Below the pieces are notes generated by a model. That model did not search any database. It had not been told where the DNA came from and was given only the letters and a program-made list of their open reading frames with translations. From an uncultured Clostridium sp. (lineage in GTDB: Bacteria; Bacillota; Clostridia; Lachnospirales; Lachnospiraceae): a stretch of 45,462 nt of DNA. Below, in pieces: positions 18,825 to 26,173 of the stretch. Location of the stretch: assembly GCA_900547035.1 (NCBI GenBank), contig URFM01000026.1:1-45462 (forward strand), written 5' to 3'. Every line of letters starts with the position of its first letter. Position 1 is the stretch's first letter. A program made the translations under genes and the position numbers.

Positions 18825-20444
18825 TTGAGCAGCCAGCAGACAAAATGGATTGAGGAGGGGAGAACGGCTCTTGGAATCGAGGCCGGCTCTACCAGGATCA
18901 AAGCGGTTTTAATCGGGCCGGATCACAAGGTTTTGGCCGCCGGCAGCAGCCGGTGGGAGAACCGTTATGAAAATGGAATCTGGACCTATGACCTCTCCCA
19001 GGTGTGGGAGGGAATTAAGGAGTGCTATGCCAGCCTGAAACGGGAGGTTTCAGAGCAATACGGGGTAAGGCTTGTCCGGGTGGGAAGCATTGGAATCAGC
19101 GCCATGATGCACGGCTATCTGGTATTTGACCGTCAGGGGAAGCAGCTGGCTCCCTTTAAAACCTGGAGAAACGGCGTTCCCTCCCGGATCAGCCGGGAGC
19201 TGACAGAGAAGCTGGGATTTCACATTCCGGAGCGGTGGAGCTGCGCCCATCTCTATCTGGCGGCCTTAAACGGGGAGGCGCATGTGAAGGAGATCGCCTA
19301 TATGACCACTCTTTCCGGCTACATCCACTGGAAGCTGACGGGACGCCGCTGCCTGGGAGCCTGCGATGCCTCGGGGATGTTTCCCGTGGAGGGAAAAGAG
19401 CGATGCTGGCGCCGGGAGATGGCTGAGCGCTTTCAGGAGCTGTTAAAGCCATTTGGGGTTTCCTGGACGCTGGAAGACATTTTTCCGGAAATCCTTCTGG
19501 CCGGAGATGAGGCGGGGGGACTGACCTGGGAGGGGGCGCGTTTGCTGGATCCAGAGGGGGATCTTCAGGGCGGGATTCCCTGCTGTCCGCCGGAAGGGGA
19601 CGGCGGAACCGGCATGACGGCGACCAACAGCGCTTCTGCCAGGAAGGGCAATATTTCCGTGGGAACCTCCATCTTCGCCACGCTGGCGCTGGAGAAGGAA
19701 ATCCGGGGCTGCTATTCCCAGATCGACCAGCTGGCCACGCCGGCAGGAAGGCCCGCGGCCATGATTCACTGCTATAACGGCACCTCAGAGCTGAACCGCT
19801 GGATGAAGCTGTTTGGAGAAATCTCGGAGACGCTGGGAGTTCCGGTTTCCGAGGACGCCCTCTATGAAGCCCTTTTCCGGAAAGCCATGGAAGGAGAATC
19901 GGATGGAGGAGGCCTGATCCCATGCGGATATCATTCGGGGGAGCATCTAACCGGCTTTGAGGAGGGGAGGCCCCTTCTGGCCTCCTGGCCGGACAGCTCC
20001 TTCAGCCTGGCCAACTTCATGCGGGCCCAGATTAACAGCCTCTTTGCGACCCTTCGGATGGGAATGGATTTTCTGAAGGAAAAGGAGGGGATTACGGTGG
20101 ATGAAATCCAGGGCCACGGCGGATTTTTCCGGACTAAGGGCGTGGGGCAAAGGCTCATGGCAGCGGCCCTGCATACTCCGGTGACTGTGCTGGAAACAGC
20201 CGGCGAGGGAGGCGCCTGGGGCGCGGCCCTGCTGGCGGCATATGGGGCCTGGAAGGAAGAGGGGGAAGAACTGGAGGAATATCTGGAACAGAAGGTATTT
20301 GCCGGCGGCGGGCTCCTTTGCCGGGAGAAACCGGATCCGGAGGAGGCGGCAGGATATGAGAAATTTATGGAGTATTACCGGCGGCTGCTGAAGGTGGAGC
20401 GGGCCGCCGTAGAGGAGCTGGGAGACCGGCACGCCGGAGATTAG
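18825..20444 (+). CDS. FGGY-family carbohydrate kinase (fuculokinase-like by context), 539 aa
   Basis: This sugar kinase of the FGGY (actin/hexokinase fold) family probably phosphorylates the ketose made by FucI. The N-terminal phosphate loop is GIEAGSTRIKAVLIG (about residues 17-31). The second-domain ATP motif is GGTGMTATNSASARKGNISVGTS near residue 265, and the adenosine motif AGEGGAWGAALLA lies near residue 462. TTG at 18825 follows GGGAGGAGG at good spacing; no ATG lies nearby in frame. The sequence is not close enough to classic FucK or RhaB to fix the substrate. Its stop overlaps the stop of the convergent ROK gene by four bases. Confidence 0.88.
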   Translation: MSSQQTKWIEEGRTALGIEAGSTRIKAVLIGPDHKVLAAGSSRWENRYENGIWTYDLSQVWEGIKECYASLKREVSEQYGVRLVRVGSIGISAMMHGYLVFDRQGKQLAPFKTWRNGVPSRISRELTEKLGFHIPERWSCAHLYLAALNGEAHVKEIAYMTTLSGYIHWKLTGRRCLGACDASGMFPVEGKERCWRREMAERFQELLKPFGVSWTLEDIFPEILLAGDEAGGLTWEGARLLDPEGDLQGGIPCCPPEGDGGTGMTATNSASARKGNISVGTSIFATLALEKEIRGCYSQIDQLATPAGRPAAMIHCYNGTSELNRWMKLFGEISETLGVPVSEDALYEALFRKAMEGESDGGGLIPCGYHSGEHLTGFEEGRPLLASWPDSSFSLANFMRAQINSLFATLRMGMDFLKEKEGITVDEIQGHGGFFRTKGVGQRLMAAALHTPVTVLETAGEGGAWGAALLAAYGAWKEEGEELEEYLEQKVFAGGGLLCREKPDPEEAAGYEKFMEYYRRLLKVERAAVEELGDRHAGD

Positions 20445-21448
20445 GCCAGCTCCAGCGTGTGGACGGTAATCGCGCAGAGGCCCTGCATGTAGGAGCGCAT
20501 GAAGTTTTCTTCATAGACCATGGCCGGGATGTGCTCCGGGGGAATATGGGAGAGAACCGCCTCCCGGATCAGGGGCAGGTCCGACTCCAGAATGCTGCTG
20601 CCTGTAAATACGATGACCGCCGGATTGACGATGGAGATATAGGATTCCACGGCCACGGAGGCCACATGTAGAACGCCTTCATGATTCCGAGCCAGCAGCT
20701 TTTTGGGATCGCCTCCGGGGTAATTCAGGTGAAGAATCTCGCCGGCAAAGGAGGAGAAGCCACGGAGGATTTCGCCGCCGATGATGGAGGCGGAGCCCAG
20801 ATGATTCGTCTTCATCATGGCGATTAAGACCATGTTCTCCTCAGGCCTTACCAGGTCCCGGCGGTAGAAGTAAATTCCAAAGGCCATGGCGTTCATGTCG
20901 TTTTCTACCAGAACCTCCCGGCCAAACCGCTCCTTCAGCTCCCGGACCGGGTCCTGGCCCTCCAGTTCAGGGAGGCCCGAGGAGTGAATCCGGCCGCCGA
21001 AGTAATACCCCGGCGTGCCGATGCTGATCACAGATATTTTTGGAAACTGTTCCAGAAGTCCCTGGAGGCAGTCCGCGATCTCATCAATTCCCAGCAAATC
21101 AAAGTGTTCGGAACGTTCATAGACCAATTCCCCCAAAAGATTCATAACCGCGCAGTGGATGACCTTTCTCTGGTCGTGTTTGGTGAGCAGGATGCAGCAG
21201 ATATAGATCCGGTTTTCATTGAAGCGGTAAAGCTTGGGCGGGCGTCCAAAGGAAGAGGGGCTTCCCTCGGCCTGTAGGATTTCCCCAGAGCCCTCCAGCT
21301 CGTTGAGAATGGTGCCGCAGGTAGCGACGCTTAAGCCGGTAACCCTGGCAACGTCGTTTTTGGTGCCGCCGTCCAGGGAAATCAGCGCCCGCTTTACGGA
21401 CAGAATGTTGTGCCGTTTTACCTGGTTAATAGAAAAAGAAGGGGTCAT
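20441..21448 (-). CDS. Divergent ROK-family transcriptional regulator, 335 aa
   Basis: An N-terminal winged helix (about 1-75, VKRHNILSVKRALISLDGGTKNDVARVTGLSVATCGTIL region) precedes a ROK sugar-binding/kinase-like domain. VISIGTPGYYFGG and VENDMNAMAFGIY are recognisable, the latter with the ROK Asp. The zinc motif of the family (CxCGxxGC after the FAGEI-H block) is missing: the block reads FAGEILHLNYPGGDPKKL. The ligand site may therefore be altered. ATG at 21448 follows AAAGGAG; an upstream in-frame start at 21520 lacks such support. It is divergent from the dehydratase-lyase pair, which it probably represses. Confidence 0.87.
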   Translation of the reverse strand: MTPSFSINQVKRHNILSVKRALISLDGGTKNDVARVTGLSVATCGTILNELEGSGEILQAEGSPSSFGRPPKLYRFNENRIYICCILLTKHDQRKVIHCAVMNLLGELVYERSEHFDLLGIDEIADCLQGLLEQFPKISVISIGTPGYYFGGRIHSSGLPELEGQDPVRELKERFGREVLVENDMNAMAFGIYFYRRDLVRPEENMVLIAMMKTNHLGSASIIGGEILRGFSSFAGEILHLNYPGGDPKKLLARNHEGVLHVASVAVESYISIVNPAVIVFTGSSILESDLPLIREAVLSHIPPEHIPAMVYEENFMRSYMQGLCAITVHTLELA

Positions 21449-21540
21449 GATGAGCTCCTTTCCGAATCGTTCGATGCAGTGATTTTCTTCTAGTATAAAG
21501 ATTCCCCCGAGAAAAATCAACTGGAAGATTATTTTTTAAA

Positions 21541-21571
21541 AATACTTTTTAAAATATTTTTAAAAAGTATT
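21541..21571. promoter_or_regulatory. Perfect 31-bp palindrome, candidate ROK operator
   Basis: AATACTTTTTAAAA (21541-21554) and TTTTAAAAAGTATT (21558-21571) are perfect inverted arms around TAT. The right arm overlaps the -35 box of the dehydratase-lyase promoter, so a bound protein would block RNA polymerase. A further TTTTTTAAAAA half lies just upstream. Confidence 0.8.
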
Positions 21572-21598
21572 GACAAAACGTCTGGGACGGAGTAAACT
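21570..21598 (+). promoter_or_regulatory. Promoter of the dehydratase-lyase operon
   Basis: TTGACA (21570-21575) and TAAACT (21593-21598) are 17 bp apart, about 37 bp before the start codon. Confidence 0.75.
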
Positions 21599-21634
21599 GA
21601 GGACAGTTGGAAATATGAAAAGGCGGTGGCTAAG

Positions 21635-22732
21635 ATGAATGAGATTGAACGGCTGGAAACGTATCTGATTACGAAGGAAGTAAAGGGAGCCTGCGCGGAT
21701 TCCACAAGAAAGGTGGATAAGATCGGGTTTCTGATTGTAAAAGCAATTACGAAAGAGGGCCATGAGGGCATCGGGATTACCTACAATGAGATCGGCGGTG
21801 ACGCCACAAAGCAGCTGATTGACACCAGCATTGCCCCCAGGGTGATCGGAAAAGATCCGTTCTGTACGGAAGATATCTGGAACGATCTGTTCCAGTACCT
21901 GCGGGGAGTGGGAAGAAAGGGGCTTTCCTTCTGCGCCATCAGCGCCGTGGACATTGCCCTCTGGGATTTAAAGGGGAAGATTACGGGGCTTCCGCTGAAC
22001 CGGATGTTCGGCTCCACAGTCCGCAGCCGGATTCCCGTCTACGCCAGCGGCGGCTGGACCTCCTACAGCGACGACGAGCTTTTGGAGGAGATCGGTGCCT
22101 TTGTAAAGGACGGCTACACCAGAGTGAAATTTAAGGTGGGAGCAGAGGGAGGAATCGGCAGGGACTTAGAGCGTCTGAAAAAAGTACGGGAAGCCTTTGG
22201 GCCCGGGCTTGAGATCATGCTGGATGCCAACAACTGCTGGGATGCGGCTACGGCCATCCGGTTTGCGGACCGGGCAAAGGAGTACGATATCGCGTTTCTG
22301 GAGGAACCGGTATTTGCCGATGACGTGGAAGGGCTGAGGCGGTTCAGAGAGGCTTCGGTGGTTCCGCTGGCGACCGGAGAGCATGAGTATACCAGATTCG
22401 GGGCAAGGGATCTGCTGCTTCGGGGAGCCGTGGATGTGCTGCAGATGGATACGGCCAGAGCGGGCGGCTTTACGGAGATGTTAAAGATCGCGGCCCTGAC
22501 CCAGGCATGGAACATCAAGTTCGCGCCCCACTGCATGGAATACCTGAATCTCCACCTGTTAAGCGCCTTTTCCAATTCCCTCTACGCGGAGCGCCTGTAT
22601 ATTTTCAACGATCTCTGGGACCATGCGTTTTTGAATCTGCCGAAAATCGAAAACGGCTATGTATCGGTACCTGAGGGGCCGGGACTGGGACTTGAGCTGA
22701 ATATGGATTTTGTGAGGGAAGCGGCCCGTTAG
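21635..22732 (+). CDS. Enolase-superfamily acid-sugar dehydratase or racemase (mandelate racemase group), 365 aa
   Basis: This Mg2+-dependent enzyme forms an enolate by taking a proton next to a carboxylate. The capping domain (about 1-130) precedes the barrel. The catalytic K165-F-K167 motif follows. Metal ligands are D197 (in LDANN), E223 (EEP) and E249 (GEH). The His-Asp dyad is D272 (QMDTARAGG) with H299 (APHCME). This set is that of mandelate-racemase-group sugar-acid dehydratases, so the likely substrate is an aldonate. ATG at 21635 follows AAAGGCGG; the GTG at 21626 overlaps that site. The lyase starts 23 bp downstream. No dehydrogenase or lactonase supplying the acid is visible. Confidence 0.88.
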   Translation: MNEIERLETYLITKEVKGACADSTRKVDKIGFLIVKAITKEGHEGIGITYNEIGGDATKQLIDTSIAPRVIGKDPFCTEDIWNDLFQYLRGVGRKGLSFCAISAVDIALWDLKGKITGLPLNRMFGSTVRSRIPVYASGGWTSYSDDELLEEIGAFVKDGYTRVKFKVGAEGGIGRDLERLKKVREAFGPGLEIMLDANNCWDAATAIRFADRAKEYDIAFLEEPVFADDVEGLRRFREASVVPLATGEHEYTRFGARDLLLRGAVDVLQMDTARAGGFTEMLKIAALTQAWNIKFAPHCMEYLNLHLLSAFSNSLYAERLYIFNDLWDHAFLNLPKIENGYVSVPEGPGLGLELNMDFVREAAR

Positions 22733-22755
22733 ACGGGTGAAGGGGGGATGGAAAG

Positions 22756-23646
22756 ATGAATCAGAGAGAATATGCTGCCCGCCGGATTTATTCTGCCCTT
22801 GAGATTCCCATGAACGGGGACGAGTCCGTGAATCATGAAAATTTGCGCAGGCTGGTGGAATATGAACTGAAGGAAGGCGTGGAGGGGTTTTACTGCAGCG
22901 GATCTTCGGGCGAGGGACTGCTGCTGACCCTGAAGGAGCGCAAAGAGGTGCTGGAAACGGTTGTGGATCAGGTGAATGGGCGTGTGCCGGTGATCCCCCA
23001 GATCGGGACCATACGCACCCGGGATGTGATCGAACTGGCGGAGCACGCGGCAGGCCTGGGACTGCAAATGGCCTCCATGATTCCTCCCTACTACTACAAG
23101 TTTTCCATGGAGGAAATCACCGGTTACTACCGGGATGTGCTGAAGGCGGTTCCGGAGCTGGGAATCATTGTCTACAACATCCCTCAGTTTACCGGAATTG
23201 AGTTTGACAAGGAAAATGCCTCTGAGCTTTTGAGCATGCCCGGGATTGTGGGGGTCAAGCACACCTCCCATAATCTTTACAGTCTGGAGCGGATGAAGGC
23301 CGCTTTCCCGGATCTGATCCTGTTCAACGGTTTTGACGAGCAGTTTGCGGGCAGCCTGGCTATGGGAGCGGACGCCGCCATAGGAACTACGGTGAATGTG
23401 TTTGCCCCGCTGTTTCGGAAGGTGCGTTCCCTGATGGAGGCCGGAGATATGGCCGGGGCCCTGGAGTGCCAGAAGGAAATCAACCGGAGAGTGGAGATCA
23501 TGTGCAGATACGGGATTTTCAATGCCGTAAAGTACATTCTGACGAAACGGGGGATTAACTGCGGCACATGCAGGAAGCCCTTTGGGAAGCTGGGGGAGGA
23601 AGCGAAAAGGGCGCTGGATTCGATTGCGGAATCTGTGATGGAATAA
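22756..23646 (+). CDS. DHDPS/N-acetylneuraminate-lyase family aldolase, 296 aa
   Basis: This is a class I aldolase of the pyruvate-dependent TIM-barrel family. The Schiff-base lysine is K168 in GVKHTS, the catalytic tyrosine is Y140 in VYNIPQFTG, and the carboxylate-binding motif is G49-S-S-G-E53. YNIP and GVK(H/Q)TS resemble N-acetylneuraminate lyase more than dihydrodipicolinate synthase. No other sialic acid gene is nearby, whereas a sugar-acid dehydratase precedes it. Cleavage of a 2-keto-3-deoxy sugar acid to pyruvate and an aldehyde is therefore the better guess. The start follows GAAGGGGGGATGG. Confidence 0.88.
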   Translation: MNQREYAARRIYSALEIPMNGDESVNHENLRRLVEYELKEGVEGFYCSGSSGEGLLLTLKERKEVLETVVDQVNGRVPVIPQIGTIRTRDVIELAEHAAGLGLQMASMIPPYYYKFSMEEITGYYRDVLKAVPELGIIVYNIPQFTGIEFDKENASELLSMPGIVGVKHTSHNLYSLERMKAAFPDLILFNGFDEQFAGSLAMGADAAIGTTVNVFAPLFRKVRSLMEAGDMAGALECQKEINRRVEIMCRYGIFNAVKYILTKRGINCGTCRKPFGKLGEEAKRALDSIAESVME

Positions 23647-23656
23647 GCAGAAATTG

Positions 23657-23700
23657 AAAAAGATCCGATCAGAGTGAAGAGACTCCGGCCGGATCTTTTT
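23657..23700. terminator. Bidirectional terminator after the lyase gene
   Basis: AAAAAGATCCG and CGGATCTTTTT are perfect arms, with an inner AGT/ACT pairing. They serve both the lyase and the convergent 3D-domain gene. Confidence 0.85.
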
Positions 23701-23719
23701 GAAGTTTCATTCCCTGCTT

Positions 23720-24442
23720 TTAGGCAGCCACCAGAAACACCTCCGCGTTCTGAGTGCCGTGCTGCAGGGTTTCCGAGTGATTGTCAAAGAAGATGTCGAT
23801 ATGATTTCCCCGTACACCGCCGCCTCTGTCCTCGGCAGTGTAGACCACTCCGTTGATCATGACCTGGGTGCCGTAGGGAATCACATTGGGGTCAACGGCG
23901 ATGGTATGGCGGGCGCTGGCCATGGCTCCGGTGCAGGTGTGGCGGCCCCAGCCCTCGGAACAGCGGCTGCAGGGGCAGTAACCGGTGGTCTTAAAGGTGC
24001 CAAGAGATACAAGCTGAGGTGCAGAAGCCTTTTCCTCTTCGGCAGAGGCCTCCTGAGGATTACCCTTGGTGTAGGTTAAGGTGCGGGTCAGGGTTCTGTC
24101 TCCGGCGTACCCTTCGATGGTATAAACGCCGTCCTCAAAGGAGGACCAGTCTACGGAAACGGTGAATCCGTGGCAGCCGTTGCCCTTATCCTCCAGATCT
24201 TCCCGGTATTCTCCGGCAGTTACCTTCTGGCTGAATACCTCCTCGCCGTCGGCGTCCTTGATGGCAACGCGGACATTGATGGGGGAATTGGGCATGTCCT
24301 TCTGGTAAGCCCAGCCGGTAATCTCGGTATCCGTTACCTTCTCCATACGTCCGGTGGGAACTGCTGCCAGAGCGGTGAAGGCGAAAGCCGCCGCCAATAT
24401 GACGCTCAAGAATAAACATGTGGTAAGATGTCTGATTTTCAT
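23720..24442 (-). CDS. Exported 3D-domain protein, 240 aa
   Basis: A signal peptide (about 1-27, ending FTALAAVP) is followed by a beta-rich domain (about 30-125, TEITGWAYQKD and DGVYTIEGYAGDRTLT). The C-terminal 3D (Asp-Asp-Asp) domain lies at about 145-238. 3D domains are related to the MltA double-psi barrel and occur in wall-lytic proteins such as the stationary-phase YocH group. The Asp positions appear in HTIAVDPN, YTAEDRGG and IDIFFDNH. The CPCSRC cysteine cluster at the domain start is shared with the next protein. The start follows AGGAGGT. Secreted peptidoglycan hydrolysis is inferred. Confidence 0.88.
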   Translation of the reverse strand: MKIRHLTTCLFLSVILAAAFAFTALAAVPTGRMEKVTDTEITGWAYQKDMPNSPINVRVAIKDADGEEVFSQKVTAGEYREDLEDKGNGCHGFTVSVDWSSFEDGVYTIEGYAGDRTLTRTLTYTKGNPQEASAEEEKASAPQLVSLGTFKTTGYCPCSRCSEGWGRHTCTGAMASARHTIAVDPNVIPYGTQVMINGVVYTAEDRGGGVRGNHIDIFFDNHSETLQHGTQNAEVFLVAA

Positions 24443-24761
24443 AATTTACCTCCTGATTGCTCATGTAACAAATAAAATCAAAAATTAATAGATAATACAT
24501 AATATGTAACAAAATTGTAATATATGAGCAATAACACAGGTTTTAGCATAATTTTTGGGCAGTGTCAAGGAAAAAAATGGAAAAACTTTGAGAATTACCG
24601 GATATTATATGAGATTTGGTGAAAATGACAACAGAAAAATGGAAATAAAATACAAAAAGTTTGAGAACCCATAGGGGACAGGCGCTTACCGCAACAAATT
24701 TGGCGGCTGCCTTTGAAAAGCAGCCGCCAGGTAAAGCTTGTTCCTATTCAATTTTTAAATA
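24443..24761. other. AT-rich intergenic region between two minus-strand 3D-domain genes
   Basis: This 319-bp stretch contains the hairpin at 24702-24728 and the promoter region of the 240-aa gene. ATGTAACAAA occurs twice (24464-24473, 24501-24510). I see no gene. Confidence 0.6.
24702..24728 (-). terminator. Hairpin after the 147-aa 3D-domain gene
   Basis: GGCGGCTGC and GCAGCCGCC are perfect 9-bp arms. The T-run on the minus strand is weak, so termination is likely but not certain. Confidence 0.5.
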
Positions 24762-25205
24762 TTAGTCCCATCGAAAAACCTCAGCGGTATATGTTCCGGC
24801 AGCCAGCGCTTCTTCATGAGAATCGTAATAAATATCGATTTTTTTACCATTTACAGAGGAACCCATATCCTCAACTGTGTAGACAGTGCCGTTGATTAAA
24901 AGCTGTGTTCCGATTGGAAACAGATTCAGATCGGCGGAAATGGTGTGATTTGCCTTAGGCACCGTTCCGGAATAGGTAAGATTGTGGCCTCCGGAGCAGG
25001 AATCGCAGTTACAGTAGCCCGTAATGGTAAATGCGCCAAGAGACATTCCGCTGGTAGTGTCTTCATCTTCCTGAACGACTCCTGGACCGGCAGCTACATA
25101 CCCGCTGTCTGTCAAATCCGGCTCTGCAGCGTAAACCGGAAGGGAAAACAGCAGGCCAGAGATCAAAGCCAGACCTGCAAGCATCATCTTCGGATATTTT
25201 CGCAT
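24762..25205 (-). CDS. Small exported 3D-domain protein, 147 aa
   Basis: A signal peptide (about 1-26, ending LPVYAAEP) is followed by a short Asp/Gly linker and a 3D domain (about 55-147). Its layout follows the 240-aa neighbour: YCNCDSC, HTISADLN, YTVEDMGS and IDIYYDSH. The beta domain of the neighbour is absent. At the first Asp motif it has ADL where the neighbour has VDP. The start follows GAGGT at good spacing. The two genes look like a duplicated pair; a role in wall turnover is inferred. Confidence 0.87.
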   Translation of the reverse strand: MRKYPKMMLAGLALISGLLFSLPVYAAEPDLTDSGYVAAGPGVVQEDEDTTSGMSLGAFTITGYCNCDSCSGGHNLTYSGTVPKANHTISADLNLFPIGTQLLINGTVYTVEDMGSSVNGKKIDIYYDSHEEALAAGTYTAEVFRWD

Positions 25206-25498
25206 GTGAATACCTCATAATCAAATCATGACAGATGAATGTGACAATTAAATTATATTACAAAAATGTTAAAAGTCAAGTAAAAATGTCAAGGAAATGT
25301 AACGACTTCGATTCAAAAGAAACGTTCGGACAGCTGAAAGAATTTTGTGCATTGTTAATAGCCTTTTTATACTTGATTTAACTATTTTCCGTTTTTAATT
25401 TAATATTGCTGTTTAAAATAACGGCAATTTCATAGAAACCAATCTGGTTCTGTGAAATTGAACACTAACATAGCAGACAGCAGAAAGGAGAAAATGTT
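25206..25498. other. AT-rich divergent intergenic region
   Basis: This 293-bp region separates the small 3D-domain gene from the PepSY gene. It should hold both promoters. It also contains a long inverted repeat at 25425-25460. No gene is apparent. Confidence 0.6.
25425..25460 (+). promoter_or_regulatory. Inverted repeat in the PepSY gene leader
   Basis: CAATTTCATAGAAACC and GGTTCTGTGAAATTG pair over about 14 bp with one G-U pair and one bulge, around an AATCT loop. It lies about 40 bp before the start and could be an RNA stem-loop or an operator. Confidence 0.5.
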
Positions 25499-25936
25499 AT
25501 GAGGAAAAACAAAACAGCAACTAAGCTTTTATGTGCGATTCTGGCGTTGGGAGCTACAGGCATCACGGCATATGCTGCAAATACAGCATCGGCCTCTTCC
25601 ACCGTATTATCGTCGCCTATGCAAACGCAGACAGGAGAAAAGGCAGGCGGCAGTTCGGATTCTTCTGCGAAAACACAGGGAACAGATGTGGAGGATGCAG
25701 AGGATCAGGCTCAGCAGGCAGCGCTGGCTGCGCAGGCAAAAATTACGGAGGCGGAAGCCATAGCCGCCGCTCAAGCCGCTAATCCAGGATGGAATTTCAG
25801 CAAATCGGAGCTGGATTCAGAAAACGGAACGATTTTATATGAACTTAAAGGGACAGATGTAAACGGTCAGAAACAGAACATCCATGTTAATGCCATGGAC
25901 GGCACCATTGTACAAGAATCTGCTGATCATGAGTAA
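25499..25936 (+). CDS. Exported PepSY-domain protein, 145 aa
   Basis: A signal peptide (about 1-26, ending AYAANTA) is followed by a Ser/Gln/Ala-rich linker with an acidic part (about 28-78) and a single PepSY domain (about 80-145). Features are TEAEAIAAAQAANPGWNFS, YELKGTDVNGQ and VNAMDGTIV. PepSY domains are thought to inhibit or regulate extracellular peptidases or to act as small periplasmic or extracellular modules; the role here is unknown. The start follows AAAGGAG. Confidence 0.85.
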   Translation: MRKNKTATKLLCAILALGATGITAYAANTASASSTVLSSPMQTQTGEKAGGSSDSSAKTQGTDVEDAEDQAQQAALAAQAKITEAEAIAAAQAANPGWNFSKSELDSENGTILYELKGTDVNGQKQNIHVNAMDGTIVQESADHE

Positions 25937-26020
25937 ATAGCGTGTTCATAATTTTTTATTTATCCCAAGGTTCAGAAAGAACCACCAAATTGCATCAAGT
26001 ACCATATGATCTGCATGTGT

Positions 26021-26043
26021 AAGCGCCCATTTTTTGGGCGCTT
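26021..26043. terminator. Hairpin between the PepSY gene and the hrcA promoter
   Basis: AAGCGCCCA and TGGGCGCTT are perfect arms with a T-rich loop. The following T-run is weak. Confidence 0.6.
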
Positions 26044-26078
26044 ATATGCTTTAACGAAGAAAAAATTAAAAATGGATA

Positions 26079-26107
26079 TTGACAAATACAATAAAAAGGA
26101 ATATATT
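26079..26107 (+). promoter_or_regulatory. Promoter of the hrcA-grpE-dnaK-dnaJ operon
   Basis: TTGACA (26079-26084) and TATATT (26102-26107) are 17 bp apart. The predicted start near 26114 puts CIRCE at the very beginning of the transcript. Confidence 0.8.
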
Positions 26108-26121
26108 ATGAAATGTAGATG

Positions 26122-26148
26122 TTAGCACTCTAGTTAGACGAGTGCTAA
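26122..26148. promoter_or_regulatory. CIRCE operator
   Basis: TTAGCACTC (26122-26130), nine spacer bases and GAGTGCTAA (26140-26148) match the CIRCE consensus exactly. HrcA binds here and represses the operon until heat or unfolded protein draws GroEL away from HrcA. Confidence 0.97.
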
Positions 26149-26173
26149 TAATAAAAAAGAAAGGCGGGCGGAT

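Noticed and set aside
21449..21520. Longer ROK protein starting at 21520
   Set aside because: The start at 21448 follows AAAGGAG and gives the normal ROK winged-helix N-terminus.
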